Positions 1 through 8,831 of a stretch of DNA of 53,314 bases are shown piece after piece. How positions within the stretch are numbered: the stretch's first letter is position 1; each line of letters starts with the position of its first letter. The notes below the pieces were generated by a model that saw only the letters and a list, made by a program, of their open reading frames with translations, was not told where the DNA came from and did not search any database. The DNA is taken from contig JABBOH010000002.1 in NCBI GenBank assembly GCA_019351895.1, positions 1 to 53,314 of the forward strand. The letters are read 5' to 3'. Position numbers and translations under genes: made by a program. The DNA is from Pseudomonadota bacterium. Its GTDB lineage: Bacteria; Pseudomonadota; Alphaproteobacteria; Acetobacterales; Acetobacteraceae.

Positions 1-276
1 AACGCCTAAGGCGCCACCAACATATCCCTTCCATTCCAGATATAAATGTCAAAGAACAAATCCCCATGCCCGGCTCTGGGTATCCAGAGCGGCTTGGAGA
101 AGCAATCTTTCGCAAGAGGCGGCGCTTATACCCGGGGAAGTGCCCGGCTGCAAGCACCAATCTGCTGCGGTGAACGGGGGTTTAGAGGACCGGGGCGGGC
201 GGGTCAACCCCCTTCATTGTCACGCGACGGTCATTTCCGCGCGGCAGACCCGCGCGTCCCCCGGGCAGCGGGCCGA
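1..276. other. No gene recognised at left edge
   Basis: No convincing coding frame is visible in these bases, which lie downstream of the leftward epimerase gene. A short hairpin CTCTGG-GTAT-CCAGAG lies near position 75-90 but has no T-run, so I do not call it a terminator. Any gene further left is outside the window. Confidence 0.5.
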
Positions 277-1245
277 TCAGCGCTGATTCCACCCCTTGAA
301 CCACTCCAGAAACCGCGGAATACCAACCTCGAGCGGCGTCTTCGGGCTGAAACCCGTGAGCGCCTTGATCGCCGAAATGTCGGCGAAGGTATCGGTCACA
401 TCCGCGGCCGGACGCGGCACATCCTCGACCACGGCGCGCCGCCCGAGCCCCTCCTCCAGCAGCGAGACGAGCTTCGCCACCGTCTCGCTCCGGTTGTTCC
501 CGATGTTGAGGACGCGGGGGGCGTCGCCCGGCGGCGGCCGGTCGAGCACGCCCAGCACACCCGCCACGATATCGTCGATGAAGGTGAAATCCCGCCGCAG
601 GGTCCCGTTGTCGTAGAGGGTGATCGGGCGCCCCTCCATGATCGCGCGGGCGAAGGAATAGTAGGCCATGTCCGGGCGGCCCCACGGCCCATAAACCGTG
701 AAGAACCGCAGCCCGCTCTGGGGCAATCCATAGAGATGGCTGTAGGAATGGCTCATCAGCTCGTCCGCCCGCTTGGTGGCCCCGTAGAGCGAGACCGGCA
801 GGTCGACCCGGTCGCCCTCGGCAAAGGGCATCTCCGTATTGCCGCCATAGACAGAGGACGAACTGGCATAGACGAAGTGCCGGAGACCGATCCGGTGTCG
901 CGCCGCCTCCAGCATCACGACATGGCCCATCACGTTCGCTGTGACGTAGGCGTAGGGGTCGATCATCGAGTATCGCACCCCAGCCTGCGCCGCGAGGTGC
1001 ACGATCCGGTCGATGCCGGGCTCGGAGGCCATCAGGGCCGTCACCGCCTCGCGGTCCGCGATGCTGAGGCGGACGAAGCGAAAGCCGGGGCGCCCCTCCA
1101 GCCGCTCGAGGCGCGCCTCCTTCAGCTTCGGATCGTAGTAGGCGTTGATCTCGTCCACGCCGATCACGGCCTCGCCGCGCGCCAGCAGCGCCTCGGAGAC
1201 ATGGTAGCCGACGAAACCTGCCGCCCCGGTGACCAGGACCGTCAT
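277..1245 (-). CDS. UDP-glucuronate 4-epimerase (NAD-dependent SDR epimerase)
   Basis: This 322-residue protein is an extended short-chain dehydrogenase that probably interconverts UDP-glucuronate and UDP-galacturonate for capsule or LPS sugars in the cytoplasm. The NAD-binding Rossmann motif GAAGFVG is at residues 7-13. The SSSSVYG stretch at 128-134 supplies the active-site serine region, and the catalytic Y154-x3-K158 pair sits in YGATK, followed by the RADELMSHSY helix seen in the LpsL/Cap1J-type 4-epimerases. Length is normal for the family. The start has only a weak ribosome-binding site, but the motif spacing from the N-terminus fits. It stands alone, 133 bases beyond the 3-hydroxybutyrate dehydrogenase gene, with no other polysaccharide gene in the window. 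A related NDP-sugar epimerase specificity cannot be excluded. Confidence 0.85.
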   Translation of the reverse strand: MTVLVTGAAGFVGYHVSEALLARGEAVIGVDEINAYYDPKLKEARLERLEGRPGFRFVRLSIADREAVTALMASEPGIDRIVHLAAQAGVRYSMIDPYAYVTANVMGHVVMLEAARHRIGLRHFVYASSSSVYGGNTEMPFAEGDRVDLPVSLYGATKRADELMSHSYSHLYGLPQSGLRFFTVYGPWGRPDMAYYSFARAIMEGRPITLYDNGTLRRDFTFIDDIVAGVLGVLDRPPPGDAPRVLNIGNNRSETVAKLVSLLEEGLGRRAVVEDVPRPAADVTDTFADISAIKALTGFSPKTPLEVGIPRFLEWFKGWNQR

Positions 1246-1378
1246 GACCGCGAAAGCCGGATCGTCATTGCAGCGCTCCCTGAAGGTACCGGCGCAGGAT
1301 GACGCGCGCCGCCCGGCTCAAACAGCGCCCAATGATGTCGATTTTTCGCACAGATTGCAGCGGCCCGGCGCCACGCCC

Positions 1379-2164
1379 CTACTGCGCTGTCCAGCCGCCG
1401 TCGATCGAGATCGGCGCGCCGGTGATGGTCTTCGCGGCCTCCGAACACAGGAACACCGCGAGTGCGCCAATCTGCTCCGGCGTCGTGAACTGCGTCATCG
1501 GTTGCTTCTCGCTGACGAGCGCCGTCTTCTCCTGCTCGAAGCTGGTGCCGTTCCGCGCCGCGCGGTCGTGCAGCTGCTTCTCGACCAGCGGCGTCAGCAC
1601 CCAGCCAGGGCAGATCGCGTTGACTGTCACCCCGGTGTTCGCAAGCTCGATCGCGGCCACCTTGGTGACGCCAAGGATGCCGTGCTTCGCCGCGACATAG
1701 GCAACCTTCTGCGCGCTCGCGACGAGGCCATGGGCGGAGGCCGTGTTGATGATCCGCCCCCAGCCGCGCGCCTTCATGCCGGGAGAGGCCGCCTTGATGC
1801 CGTGGAACGCCGCCGAGAGGTTGATGGCGATGATCGCGTCCCATTTCTCGTCCGGAAAGTCGACGATATCGGCCACGTATTGAATGCCCGCGTTGTTCAC
1901 GAGGATATCGACCTGCCCGAAGGCGGCCTCGGTCTCCTCCACCATCTGCCGCACCCCGGCACCCGTGCTGAGATCGGCACCGGTGTAGCCGACCTTCACG
2001 CCGAAATCGGACATGATCGCGGCCTTCTCGCGCTCGATATCCGTCGGCGCCGCGAAGCCGTTGAGCATGATGGCAGCGCCGTCAGCGGCCAGCGCGCGGG
2101 CGATGCCGAGGCCGATACCGCTCGTCGAGCCCGTGACCAAAGCAATTTTGTCGATAAGGCTCAT
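1379..2164 (-). CDS. bdhA: D-3-hydroxybutyrate dehydrogenase
   Basis: This 261-residue classical SDR should oxidise (R)-3-hydroxybutyrate to acetoacetate with NAD+, the step after depolymerisation of polyhydroxybutyrate. Visible motifs are TGSTSGIG (11-18) for cofactor binding, NNAG (90-93), S143 and Y156-x3-K160 for catalysis. The C-terminal SIDGGWTAQ ending and the inserted QLHDRAARNGTS region are typical of bacterial 3-hydroxybutyrate dehydrogenases rather than FabG. A strong ribosome-binding site (AAGGAGAG) precedes the ATG. Its neighbour, read in the same direction from just upstream, is acetoacetate decarboxylase, which uses the product of this enzyme, and a patatin-like hydrolase lies beyond. 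The three genes together suggest turnover of PHB or ketone bodies; that grouping is inference from proximity. Confidence 0.9.
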   Translation of the reverse strand: MSLIDKIALVTGSTSGIGLGIARALAADGAAIMLNGFAAPTDIEREKAAIMSDFGVKVGYTGADLSTGAGVRQMVEETEAAFGQVDILVNNAGIQYVADIVDFPDEKWDAIIAINLSAAFHGIKAASPGMKARGWGRIINTASAHGLVASAQKVAYVAAKHGILGVTKVAAIELANTGVTVNAICPGWVLTPLVEKQLHDRAARNGTSFEQEKTALVSEKQPMTQFTTPEQIGALAVFLCSEAAKTITGAPISIDGGWTAQ

Positions 2165-2251
2165 GGCTCTCTCCTTCAGGACATCCGTCCGAATGATCTC
2201 AGATAGGCAGATACTTGCCGCACGGCATTGCCACGGGCCACCGGCTGGCGC

Positions 2252-3001
2252 CTACACGAGGTAGTCGTGCAGGACGTGGCCGTAGGGGAGCGTCAGATCC
2301 GCCTTGAGGTGCTGGCCATAGAGGATCTTCCGAACCGGCAGGTCGGCAACCCGCGCGTTGACGTGGGGCACCAGTTCCAGGCGGGCCTCGCCGCCGAAGG
2401 CGAATTTCAGCTCCGCGTCCATCATGTTATAGCCGACGAGCTGCGCCACCTTGGGCGAGCCGTCCACGTCGGGGATGAACTTCAGGTTCACGCCGAGCTT
2501 GCCGAGTTGCCGGACGACGCGGTCATGGTCCGCCTGCTCCCGCACCAGGTTGTATTCCTTGTAGCACATGGTGCCCATGGCGACGCGGATCTCGTCGTAA
2601 TGCAGTGTGCCGGTCAGCGTGTCGTGGATCGGCCGCAGGTTCGGCAGACCGTATTTCTTCGGGAAGCCCCAGATTTCCCGGCCGCCAGTCGTCGGCGGCT
2701 CGTCGTCGAGGTACATCTGGACGGTGAAGTTGCACGGCTCCCCGTTGAACAGGGCGCAGATGCCGCAGCCGCTCTCCTGGTAGCTGCCGAAGCCCGTCGA
2801 ATCGGGCATCCGCATCCATTCATAGAAGACGTGGTTGCCATCCGGCTCCAGCGGCTCGGGCAACAGGCGGCGGATCGCCTCGGGGTCGCTCTCGTAATGG
2901 ATCAGCAGATATTCGCGGTCATAGAAGCGGAAGGGCCCGCGCGGATAGCTGGGGCTCGCGAACGGCATGGAGGTCATGCCCAGCACGTCGTCACGGTTCA
3001 T
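2252..3001 (-). CDS. adc: acetoacetate decarboxylase
   Basis: This 249-residue protein decarboxylates acetoacetate to acetone and CO2 through a Schiff base. With the start chosen here, the residues known from the clostridial enzyme fall at the same numbers: R29, E61, E76, and the lysine pair K115-K116 in GFPKK. I therefore use the ATG at 2999-3001, preceded by GGAAGGGG, rather than an upstream ATG that would add 11 residues. Complete conservation of the active site argues for a true decarboxylase, not one of the ADC-like proteins that lost the activity. It lies 87 bases upstream of the 3-hydroxybutyrate dehydrogenase gene in the same direction, so the two probably form an operon. The patatin-like gene is divergent, and the 116 bases between them should carry both promoters. 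Confidence 0.9.
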   Translation of the reverse strand: MNRDDVLGMTSMPFASPSYPRGPFRFYDREYLLIHYESDPEAIRRLLPEPLEPDGNHVFYEWMRMPDSTGFGSYQESGCGICALFNGEPCNFTVQMYLDDEPPTTGGREIWGFPKKYGLPNLRPIHDTLTGTLHYDEIRVAMGTMCYKEYNLVREQADHDRVVRQLGKLGVNLKFIPDVDGSPKVAQLVGYNMMDAELKFAFGGEARLELVPHVNARVADLPVRKILYGQHLKADLTLPYGHVLHDYLV

Positions 3002-3117
3002 CCGGTCGCCCCTTCCAACGCCGAGCGGCGTCATGCGTTGGAAGCTTGAACAGCCGCGTCTTCATGTCCAGAGATCTTTGCGCGCAGAGCGCACCCCTGA
3101 AGCCAAGGATCCGTCCC

Positions 3118-4242
3118 ATGGATGCACAAGCCCCGCCCCGCCTCGGTACCCGCTGCAACCACGTCGCCCTCGTGCTGCAAGGGGGTGGCGCCCTCGGCGC
3201 CTATCAGGGCGGGGTCTTCCAGGCGATGGACGAGGCGGGCATCGCGCCCGACTGGCTCTGCGGCGTTTCGATCGGCGCCATCAACTCGGCCATCATTGCC
3301 GGCAATGCGCCCGGCGACCGCCTGCCCAAGCTGCGCGCCTTCTGGGAGGAGGTCACGACTGACCGCCTGCCCTGGTCGATGCCGGATGGGGACCTGCCAC
3401 GCCAGTGGGCCAATGAAGCGGCGGCCTTCGGCGCCATGGTCCTCGGGCAACCGGGATTCTTCACCCCGAACGTTCCGGGACCGCTGCTCAGCCTGCCCGG
3501 CTCGCGGCAGGCGACGGCCTTCTACGACACGGCCCCGTTGCGGCGGACCCTGCTAAAATTCGTGGATTTCGACCGCCTCAACAACGGCGAGGTTCGGCTC
3601 GCCGTCGGCGCGGTCAACGTCGCCAACGGCAACTTCGCCTACTTCGACAATTCGCTGATGACGCTCACCGTCGACCATATCATGGCGAGCGGCGCCCTGC
3701 CGCCCGGCTTCCCCATGGTCCAGATCGGCACGGACTACTTTTGGGATGGGGCGCTGATATCGAACACACCGCTCGCCCACCTCCTCCTCAACATCGACCA
3801 CTGCAACTCGCTCGTGTTCCAGGTCGACCTGTTCAGCGCCCGGGGGCCGATTCCGCGCGACATCCAGGATGTGGGGCTGCGCCTGAAGGAGATCGGGTAT
3901 TCGAGCCGCACCCGCCTCGTCACCGACTACTTCAAGCGAGAGTTCGCGCTGAAGAACCAGCTGCGGAAACTGTTGGACCGCATGCCGGACGAGCTGCTGA
4001 CCGAGGAGGACCGGGCCGAGCGCCTGCGGCTTCGCGAACTGCCGCAGCTCAGTATCCTGGAGCTGATCTACGAGCACACCGCCTATGAGGGCGAATCCCG
4101 GGACTATGAATTCAGCCGCCGCTCGATGACCGACCACTGGGCGCGCGGCTACCACCAGACGCAGGCGACGCTCGCGCGCCGCGACTGGCTGGAGATGCCG
4201 GGCGAGGCCGGGATCGTCAGCCACGACATCGACCGCTTGTAG
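3118..4242 (+). CDS. patatin-like phospholipase family protein
   Basis: This 374-residue protein belongs to the patatin family of serine acyl hydrolases. The oxyanion loop GGGALG is at residues 22-27, the nucleophile elbow G-V-S51-I-G at 49-53, and the catalytic dyad aspartate is D210 in the DGA motif (W-D-G-A). A C-terminal extension of about 100 residues rich in R, E and Y follows, as in the patatin subgroup carrying an extra C-terminal domain (DUF3734 type). The ATG at 3118 is preceded by AAGGA; an upstream ATG would add 24 residues with no match to the family. No signal peptide is seen, so it is likely cytoplasmic. Divergence from the acetoacetate decarboxylase/3-hydroxybutyrate dehydrogenase pair suggests a part in PHB granule or lipid turnover, but the substrate cannot be told from sequence. 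Confidence 0.85.
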   Translation: MDAQAPPRLGTRCNHVALVLQGGGALGAYQGGVFQAMDEAGIAPDWLCGVSIGAINSAIIAGNAPGDRLPKLRAFWEEVTTDRLPWSMPDGDLPRQWANEAAAFGAMVLGQPGFFTPNVPGPLLSLPGSRQATAFYDTAPLRRTLLKFVDFDRLNNGEVRLAVGAVNVANGNFAYFDNSLMTLTVDHIMASGALPPGFPMVQIGTDYFWDGALISNTPLAHLLLNIDHCNSLVFQVDLFSARGPIPRDIQDVGLRLKEIGYSSRTRLVTDYFKREFALKNQLRKLLDRMPDELLTEEDRAERLRLRELPQLSILELIYEHTAYEGESRDYEFSRRSMTDHWARGYHQTQATLARRDWLEMPGEAGIVSHDIDRL

Positions 4243-4318
4243 GTCCGAAGCGCGGCGCCAGCGCTTGCCCCGGCACGCCGCTGGCGCTTATCGTGCCCCC
4301 CATGAACGGGAACAAGAC

Positions 4319-6289
4319 ATGAACGATCTCTTCGGCAGCGGGTCGGCCGAGGCGGCGTATTCGGCCAAGGACATCGAGGTTCTCGAAGGGCTGGAGCCGG
4401 TCCGCCGGCGGCCGGGCATGTATATTGGCGGCACCGATGAGGGCGCGCTGCACCACCTCGCGGCCGAGATCCTGGACAATTCCATGGACGAGGCGGTCGC
4501 CGGACATGCGACCTTCATCGAGATGGCGCTGGCCGCCGGCAACCTGCTGACAGTGCGGGACAACGGGCGCGGCATCCCGGTCGACCCGCATCCCAAGTTC
4601 AAGTCCAAGAGCGCGCTCGAGGTCATCCTCACGACGCTCCATTCGGGGGGCAAGTTCGCTGGCAAGGCTTATGCCACCTCGGGCGGGTTGCACGGCGTCG
4701 GCAGCTCGGTCGTCAACGCGCTCTCGGACATCTTCGAGGTCGAGGTCGCGCGGGAGCGGCATCTCTGGAAGCAGAGCTACAGCCAGGGCAAGCCGAAGAC
4801 CAAGCTGATCGACGCCGGGACGGTCCACAACCGCCGCGGCACCAGCATCCGCTTTCGCCCCGACCCCGAGATTTTCGGGCCGACGCTGCAGTTCAGCCCG
4901 GCGCGGCTGTACCGGCTATGCCGGTCCAAAGCCTACTTGTTTCGCGGCGTGCAGATCCGCTGGAGCTGCGACCCGGCGCTGTTGACCGGCCAGACGGACA
5001 TTCCCGCCGAGGCGGTGCTGCATTTCCCAGGCGGCCTGCGGGACAGCCTGGAGGAGGATGTCGCCGAGCAGGCGCGCGTGCTGCCCCAGCCCTGGTCCGG
5101 CGATGCCGACTTTCCGAACAGCGCCGGCCGCGTGGAATGGGCGGCGCTGTGGCTGGAAGGCTCCGGCGGCTTCCTCCACAGCTACTGCAACACGGTGCCG
5201 ACACCGCTCGGCGGCACCCATGAGGCGGGTCTGCGCGCGGCGTTGCTGAAGGGCCTCCGCGCCTGGGGCGAGCATCGCGGCAACCGGCGCGCGGCGCAGC
5301 TGACCGCCGAGGACGTGCTGACGCCGATGGCGGCCAAGCTCTCCGTCTTCATCCGCGAGCCTCAGTTCCAGGGCCAGACCAAGGAGAAGCTCACCAACGG
5401 GGATGCGACGCGGCTGGTGGAGGCGGCGCTGCGGGACCGCTTCGACCACTTCCTGGCGGGCGACCCGGCAAGTGCCGACAACCTCCTCGCCTTCTCGATC
5501 GAACGGGCCGAGGAACGCATCCGCCGCCGCGACGAAAAGGACACGCCGCGCAAGTCCGCGACACGCCGGCTTCGCCTGCCCGGCAAGCTGACCGACTGCA
5601 CGCGGGAGAATGCCGCCGAGACCGAGATTTTCCTGGTGGAGGGCGACAGCGCGGGTGGCTCGGCCAAGCAGGCGCGAAACCGGGAGACGCAGGCGGTGCT
5701 GCCGCTACGCGGTAAGATCCTCAACGTCGCCAGCGCTTCCGCCGACAAGCTGCGGCAGAACCAGGAGCTGCGCGACCTCATCGAGGCGCTGGGTTGCGGC
5801 GTCGGGGAGCGGTTCGACGTGAAGAAGCTCCGCTACGGGCGGATCATCATCATGACCGATGCGGACGTGGACGGCGCGCATATCGCAAGCCTGCTCATGA
5901 CCTTCTTCTACCGCGAATTGCCCGAGCTGGTGCGCCAGGGGCATCTCTATCTGGCGCAGCCGCCGCTCTATCGGCTCACCCAAGGGGCGAAGTCGGTCTA
6001 TGCGATGGACGACGCCGAGATGGCGAAGCTCAGCAAGAGCGCCTTCAAGGGCGCGGGCAAGGTCGAGGTCAGTCGCTTCAAGGGGTTGGGCGAGATGCCG
6101 CCGGCCGCGCTGAAGGAAACCACGATGGACCCGGCGAAGCGCACTTTGCTCAAGGTGATGGCGCCGCCCGAAACCCGTGCCGCGACCAACGAGCTGGTCG
6201 AGAAGCTGATGGGTCGCCGGCCGGAGCTGCGGTTTCAGTTCATCCAGGAGCGGGCGCAGAGCGTGACCGTCGCCGAGCTGGACGTCTAG
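4319..6289 (+). CDS. parE: DNA topoisomerase IV subunit B
   Basis: This 656-residue subunit provides ATPase and TOPRIM functions to topoisomerase IV, which unlinks daughter chromosomes; ParC is not in the window. The N-terminal GHKL ATPase shows EILDNSMDEA, the glycine motif DNGRGIP and the lid motif GGLHGVGSSVVNAL. The transducer domain contains QTKEKL. The TOPRIM domain has EGDSAGGSAKQ and DADVDGAH, and the C-terminus has SRFKGLGEM. ParE rather than GyrB is favoured by length and by the absence of the large GyrB insertion. The ATG was chosen because a typical ParE N-terminus follows; the longer frame from 4265 adds 18 residues unlike the family. The gene stands alone between the patatin gene and the decayed region. 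Confidence 0.93.
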   Translation: MNDLFGSGSAEAAYSAKDIEVLEGLEPVRRRPGMYIGGTDEGALHHLAAEILDNSMDEAVAGHATFIEMALAAGNLLTVRDNGRGIPVDPHPKFKSKSALEVILTTLHSGGKFAGKAYATSGGLHGVGSSVVNALSDIFEVEVARERHLWKQSYSQGKPKTKLIDAGTVHNRRGTSIRFRPDPEIFGPTLQFSPARLYRLCRSKAYLFRGVQIRWSCDPALLTGQTDIPAEAVLHFPGGLRDSLEEDVAEQARVLPQPWSGDADFPNSAGRVEWAALWLEGSGGFLHSYCNTVPTPLGGTHEAGLRAALLKGLRAWGEHRGNRRAAQLTAEDVLTPMAAKLSVFIREPQFQGQTKEKLTNGDATRLVEAALRDRFDHFLAGDPASADNLLAFSIERAEERIRRRDEKDTPRKSATRRLRLPGKLTDCTRENAAETEIFLVEGDSAGGSAKQARNRETQAVLPLRGKILNVASASADKLRQNQELRDLIEALGCGVGERFDVKKLRYGRIIIMTDADVDGAHIASLLMTFFYRELPELVRQGHLYLAQPPLYRLTQGAKSVYAMDDAEMAKLSKSAFKGAGKVEVSRFKGLGEMPPAALKETTMDPAKRTLLKVMAPPETRAATNELVEKLMGRRPELRFQFIQERAQSVTVAELDV

Positions 6290-6670
6290 AGCAGAGTATG
6301 CACGAGGGTTGGCGGGCCTGGGGACACTATGTTACTTATGCTTCTTCAAAATTCTGAGGAAACTTCTTCGGAGAGCGTGGCCCCCAATAGGAGAATACTT
6401 CTTCCGGCTTGTGGTCGGCTGAAGGCCAATCATGAGCCGCAGGCATAAGAGCGGAACTGCTTTGTGACATCTTTCGCTCTATCGAACGCGTCAGGCAGTC
6501 CCAACATCTTCTAATTGAGCCCGATGTTGCCACCGGCTGGGTCCCCGTTTTCAACATCATTCCGCGGGACCGTCACCAACCTGGCTATGCTTGAGGCGCT
6601 GACCCATAATAACCTGTAGGCTCTCTGATAGCGTTGTGGTGAGCAGGCGCGCCTGCTCAACCGAGACTTC
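6290..6670. other. AT-richer intergenic stretch, no recognisable gene
   Basis: Between the end of parE and the broken amidohydrolase there are 381 bases with clearly lower G+C than the flanks. Short open frames exist on both strands (for example leftward 6336-6560), but none has a ribosome-binding site, third-position G/C bias or a protein I recognise. I see no inverted repeats that would define an insertion sequence end. The composition and the decayed genes next to it suggest acquired DNA that has been degrading. Confidence 0.5.
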
Positions 6671-7670
6671 CTATGGTTTGATCTTGAACAGCCGCTGCGC
6701 ATTGCCGGACAGGATCATCTCCTTCTGCTCCGCGGTAATCGGGGCGTTGCGTATCCAGTCGGCACCGACCTTCGACGATTCGAAAGGATAGTCGATCGCA
6801 AACATGATACGATCTGCGCCAACAGCGTCGAGCACGAATTTGAGCACGTCGTCCGTGAACATTCCGCTCGAAGTGATGTGCATGTTCGATTTGACATACT
6901 CGCTTGGCTTTCGCTCCAGCTTGATCATGCCTGCCGGAACCTGACCCTGGGACATCATCATGTTGTAGATATTGTCGAAGCGAAACAGCCAATAGGGCAA
7001 TGACTCGCCCATGTGGCCCAAAACGATCTGAAGTTCCGGGAAACGATCGAACACGCCCCCGAACAGCATGCGAACGGCATGGAGACCAGTCTCGGCAGCG
7101 AATCCCCACATCGCGCCAGAGACACCATAGACGCTGTATGGTTTGAACATGTCGTCCGAAGGAAAGGTCGGGTGAATATAGATGGGTGCCTGATGGCGCT
7201 GAACCGCCTCGAGAATAGGATCGAACTTCCGTTCGTCCAGATATTCGCCATTCGTGTGTGAATTGACGATAATGCCATGCATTCCCAACTCGGTCATCGC
7301 ACGTGTGACCTCGTCGGCGGCCCGAACGGGATCCTGTGGAGCAATGGCAGCCAAACCAGCCAAGCGCTTTGGATGTTGCCTGATCAAGCCAGCCAAATAA
7401 TCATTCGCTTGTTTGGCCAGACTCGTCCCAAGGTCGGCGTCGAACAGCTGAACGCCTGGGCTCGTCAACGACATGAGGTGCATATCGACACCATTCGCAT
7501 CCATATTTGCGAGACGGGTTTCAACGTCGCAAAGACCTGTCGCCGCCGGCTCCTTCGTCAGGAAATAAGCGGCATAGCGGACGACGTCAGAGTGGTCGTC
7601 GAACCGAGATTGTCGAGAGCTTCGAGATATTCCGGAGTGGCAAAAGCCTCCTCAGTTGCGATCATGTGCA
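6671..7670 (-). pseudogene. amidohydrolase-family decarboxylase (LigW / gamma-resorcylate decarboxylase type), frameshifted
   Basis: The frame ending at 6671 encodes a TIM-barrel amidohydrolase (PF04909). It shows MDANGVDMHLMSL, a metal-site IHP motif, GHMGESLPYWLFR and a C-terminal FAIDYPFES (metal-binding Asp) followed by GNAQRLFK. This resembles LigW and gamma-resorcylate decarboxylases of aromatic degradation. The family's N-terminus is in another frame. From the ATG at 7670, after a good GAGGAG site, it reads MHMIATEEAFATPEYLEALDNL, with an EEAF motif matching the EEHF metal motif. The two frames join near 7595-7610: the downstream one reads RFDDHSDVVRYAAYF and continues without a stop. 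The span of 1000 bases is 3n+1, so one extra base (or two missing) breaks the gene. A sequencing error is the main alternative. An internal start at 7504 would give a barrel without its first strand. Confidence 0.75.
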
Positions 7671-7681
7671 TTTTTGGCTCC

Positions 7682-7897
7682 TCAACCATTTTTTAGTCTC
7701 TCTTCGAGAAAGCCATCGCCAGCTTGTAGCTGGTGAGAGTTCGAAATGCCGGTCAACTTACAAATCCGAAATACTGACAGTACATTGGTGATCGCGATTG
7801 CCTCATCCAGATCTTTCACGCGCATGATCCCGCCGGCCGGTCCGAATATCTCGGTCTTCCAGAAGTCCGCGTCCATCGTGACGTCGGCGTTCGGCCT
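7682..7897 (-). pseudogene. aldehyde dehydrogenase fragment
   Basis: One leftward frame contains DADFWKTEIFGP, then GIMRVKDLDEAIAI and TN. This is the conserved EIFGP..V..V.DLDEAI.IAN block near the C-terminus of NAD(P)-dependent aldehyde dehydrogenases. The match breaks off where YGL should follow, and the frame then runs into unrelated residues (about 30) and stops at 7682, directly before the ribosome-binding site of the broken amidohydrolase. Upstream the same frame meets stop codons within about 70 bases, so the glutamate and cysteine active-site blocks are gone. The fragment looks like the scar of a deletion that joined the inside of one gene to the tail of another. It is short, so the family call rests on one motif. 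Confidence 0.5.
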
Positions 7898-8313
7898 GGC
7901 GGGTTGCCCAGTTCGATACGTTGCGCCTGCGCCTGATCAAACTTGCCGCCAGGGTCGAGGTGCTCAAGCGAAAGGTTCGGCTCCACCTGCCACGGTCGAC
8001 GCCGAAACAGCCGTTCTTCGCCTGCGTGCTGGCCCGACTGCCGCGAATGCTCACCTGAACTGTGGGGCCGATGCCCCGCTGTCACCCGCTCCCACCAACC
8101 CCGACGCCGCCGCCACTGAGCCTACACAACGCCGAACCCCGGCGCGGTCACTCATGCGACCACCTCTCTGCACGACCACTCTCGCGTCCTCGTGCATAAT
8201 CCAGGCTAACTCCGGCGGCGCCCGTTCGGGAACGCTCGCGAGGACTGCTCCAGGGTATTGTTGTTGCGAGCATCTTCACCCGGCTGGATCATTCCATCCG
8301 ACCAGGATCTCCT
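7898..8313. other. No gene recognised; remainder of decayed patch
   Basis: Open frames cross this interval on both strands, including a 217-residue rightward one from 7746, but their translations are low-complexity Ala/Pro/Arg/Ser sequence with no motif and no ribosome-binding site. Leftward frames that would continue the aldehyde dehydrogenase fragment contain stops. I regard it as non-coding or as unrecognisable gene remains. Confidence 0.45.
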
Positions 8314-8820
8314 CTAGGCGCCGCTTGGCTCCTCCAGCCGGTAGCGGAAATCGCAATGGCTCGCGCCCTGCATCAGGGTCTGCGTCCGCTCCAGCTTGAT
8401 GCGCGGATCGTAGCCGACGCAGAAGGCCGCGTCGCGGTTGCAGGAAAGCAGGTGTCCGATCGCGCCGAGGCCCATCGCCCGATAGGTCTCGGCATAGCGG
8501 CAGCGGCGCACGTCGTAGTGGAACTCCGTGTCCGTTGCTTTCACAACATCAATGGTCAGCGCATCGTCCTGGGTCCAGAGATGCTGCAGTTCCTGGAAGC
8601 TACGGAGGCTGGTGCCGCCGGGCGTTTTGGCGGCGAAGTTGCGCGCGGCCGCGATTGCCGCTTCGCGGATCGCCTTGTCGAGAATGCCCTGTGCCGTTTC
8701 CTCACCCAGTTGCGCACGCATCTCGGCGTAGATGGGCGCGAGGATGGCCGCCTCGATCTTCCGGCGCGCGAGGATGCCGAGCTCTCCGTCCGTCGCCATT
8801 CCGGGCGCATCGTCAGCCAT
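8314..8820 (-). CDS. L-2-amino-thiazoline-4-carboxylic acid hydrolase-like protein
   Basis: This 168-residue protein has the signature of the ATC hydrolase family (PF14196). A helical N-terminal part comes first, then the C-terminal block CRYAETYRAMGL, an LSCNRD motif and RTQTLMQGASHCDFRYR. In the founding members the family opens the thiazoline ring of ATC on the way to L-cysteine, but most relatives are uncharacterised, so the substrate here is unknown. A GGGAG ribosome-binding site precedes the ATG at 8820. It starts 11 bases after the stop of the His-rich protein gene and is probably the last gene of the hutF-hutD transcript. It reads towards, and ends at, the edge of the decayed patch. 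Confidence 0.75.
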   Translation of the reverse strand: MADDAPGMATDGELGILARRKIEAAILAPIYAEMRAQLGEETAQGILDKAIREAAIAAARNFAAKTPGGTSLRSFQELQHLWTQDDALTIDVVKATDTEFHYDVRRCRYAETYRAMGLGAIGHLLSCNRDAAFCVGYDPRIKLERTQTLMQGASHCDFRYRLEEPSGA

Positions 8821-8831
8821 CCGTTATCTCC

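Noticed and set aside
7746-8399. 217-codon rightward frame in the decayed patch
   Set aside because: It is antisense to the aldehyde dehydrogenase scrap and to the end of the ATC-hydrolase-like gene, with no motif and no ribosome-binding site.
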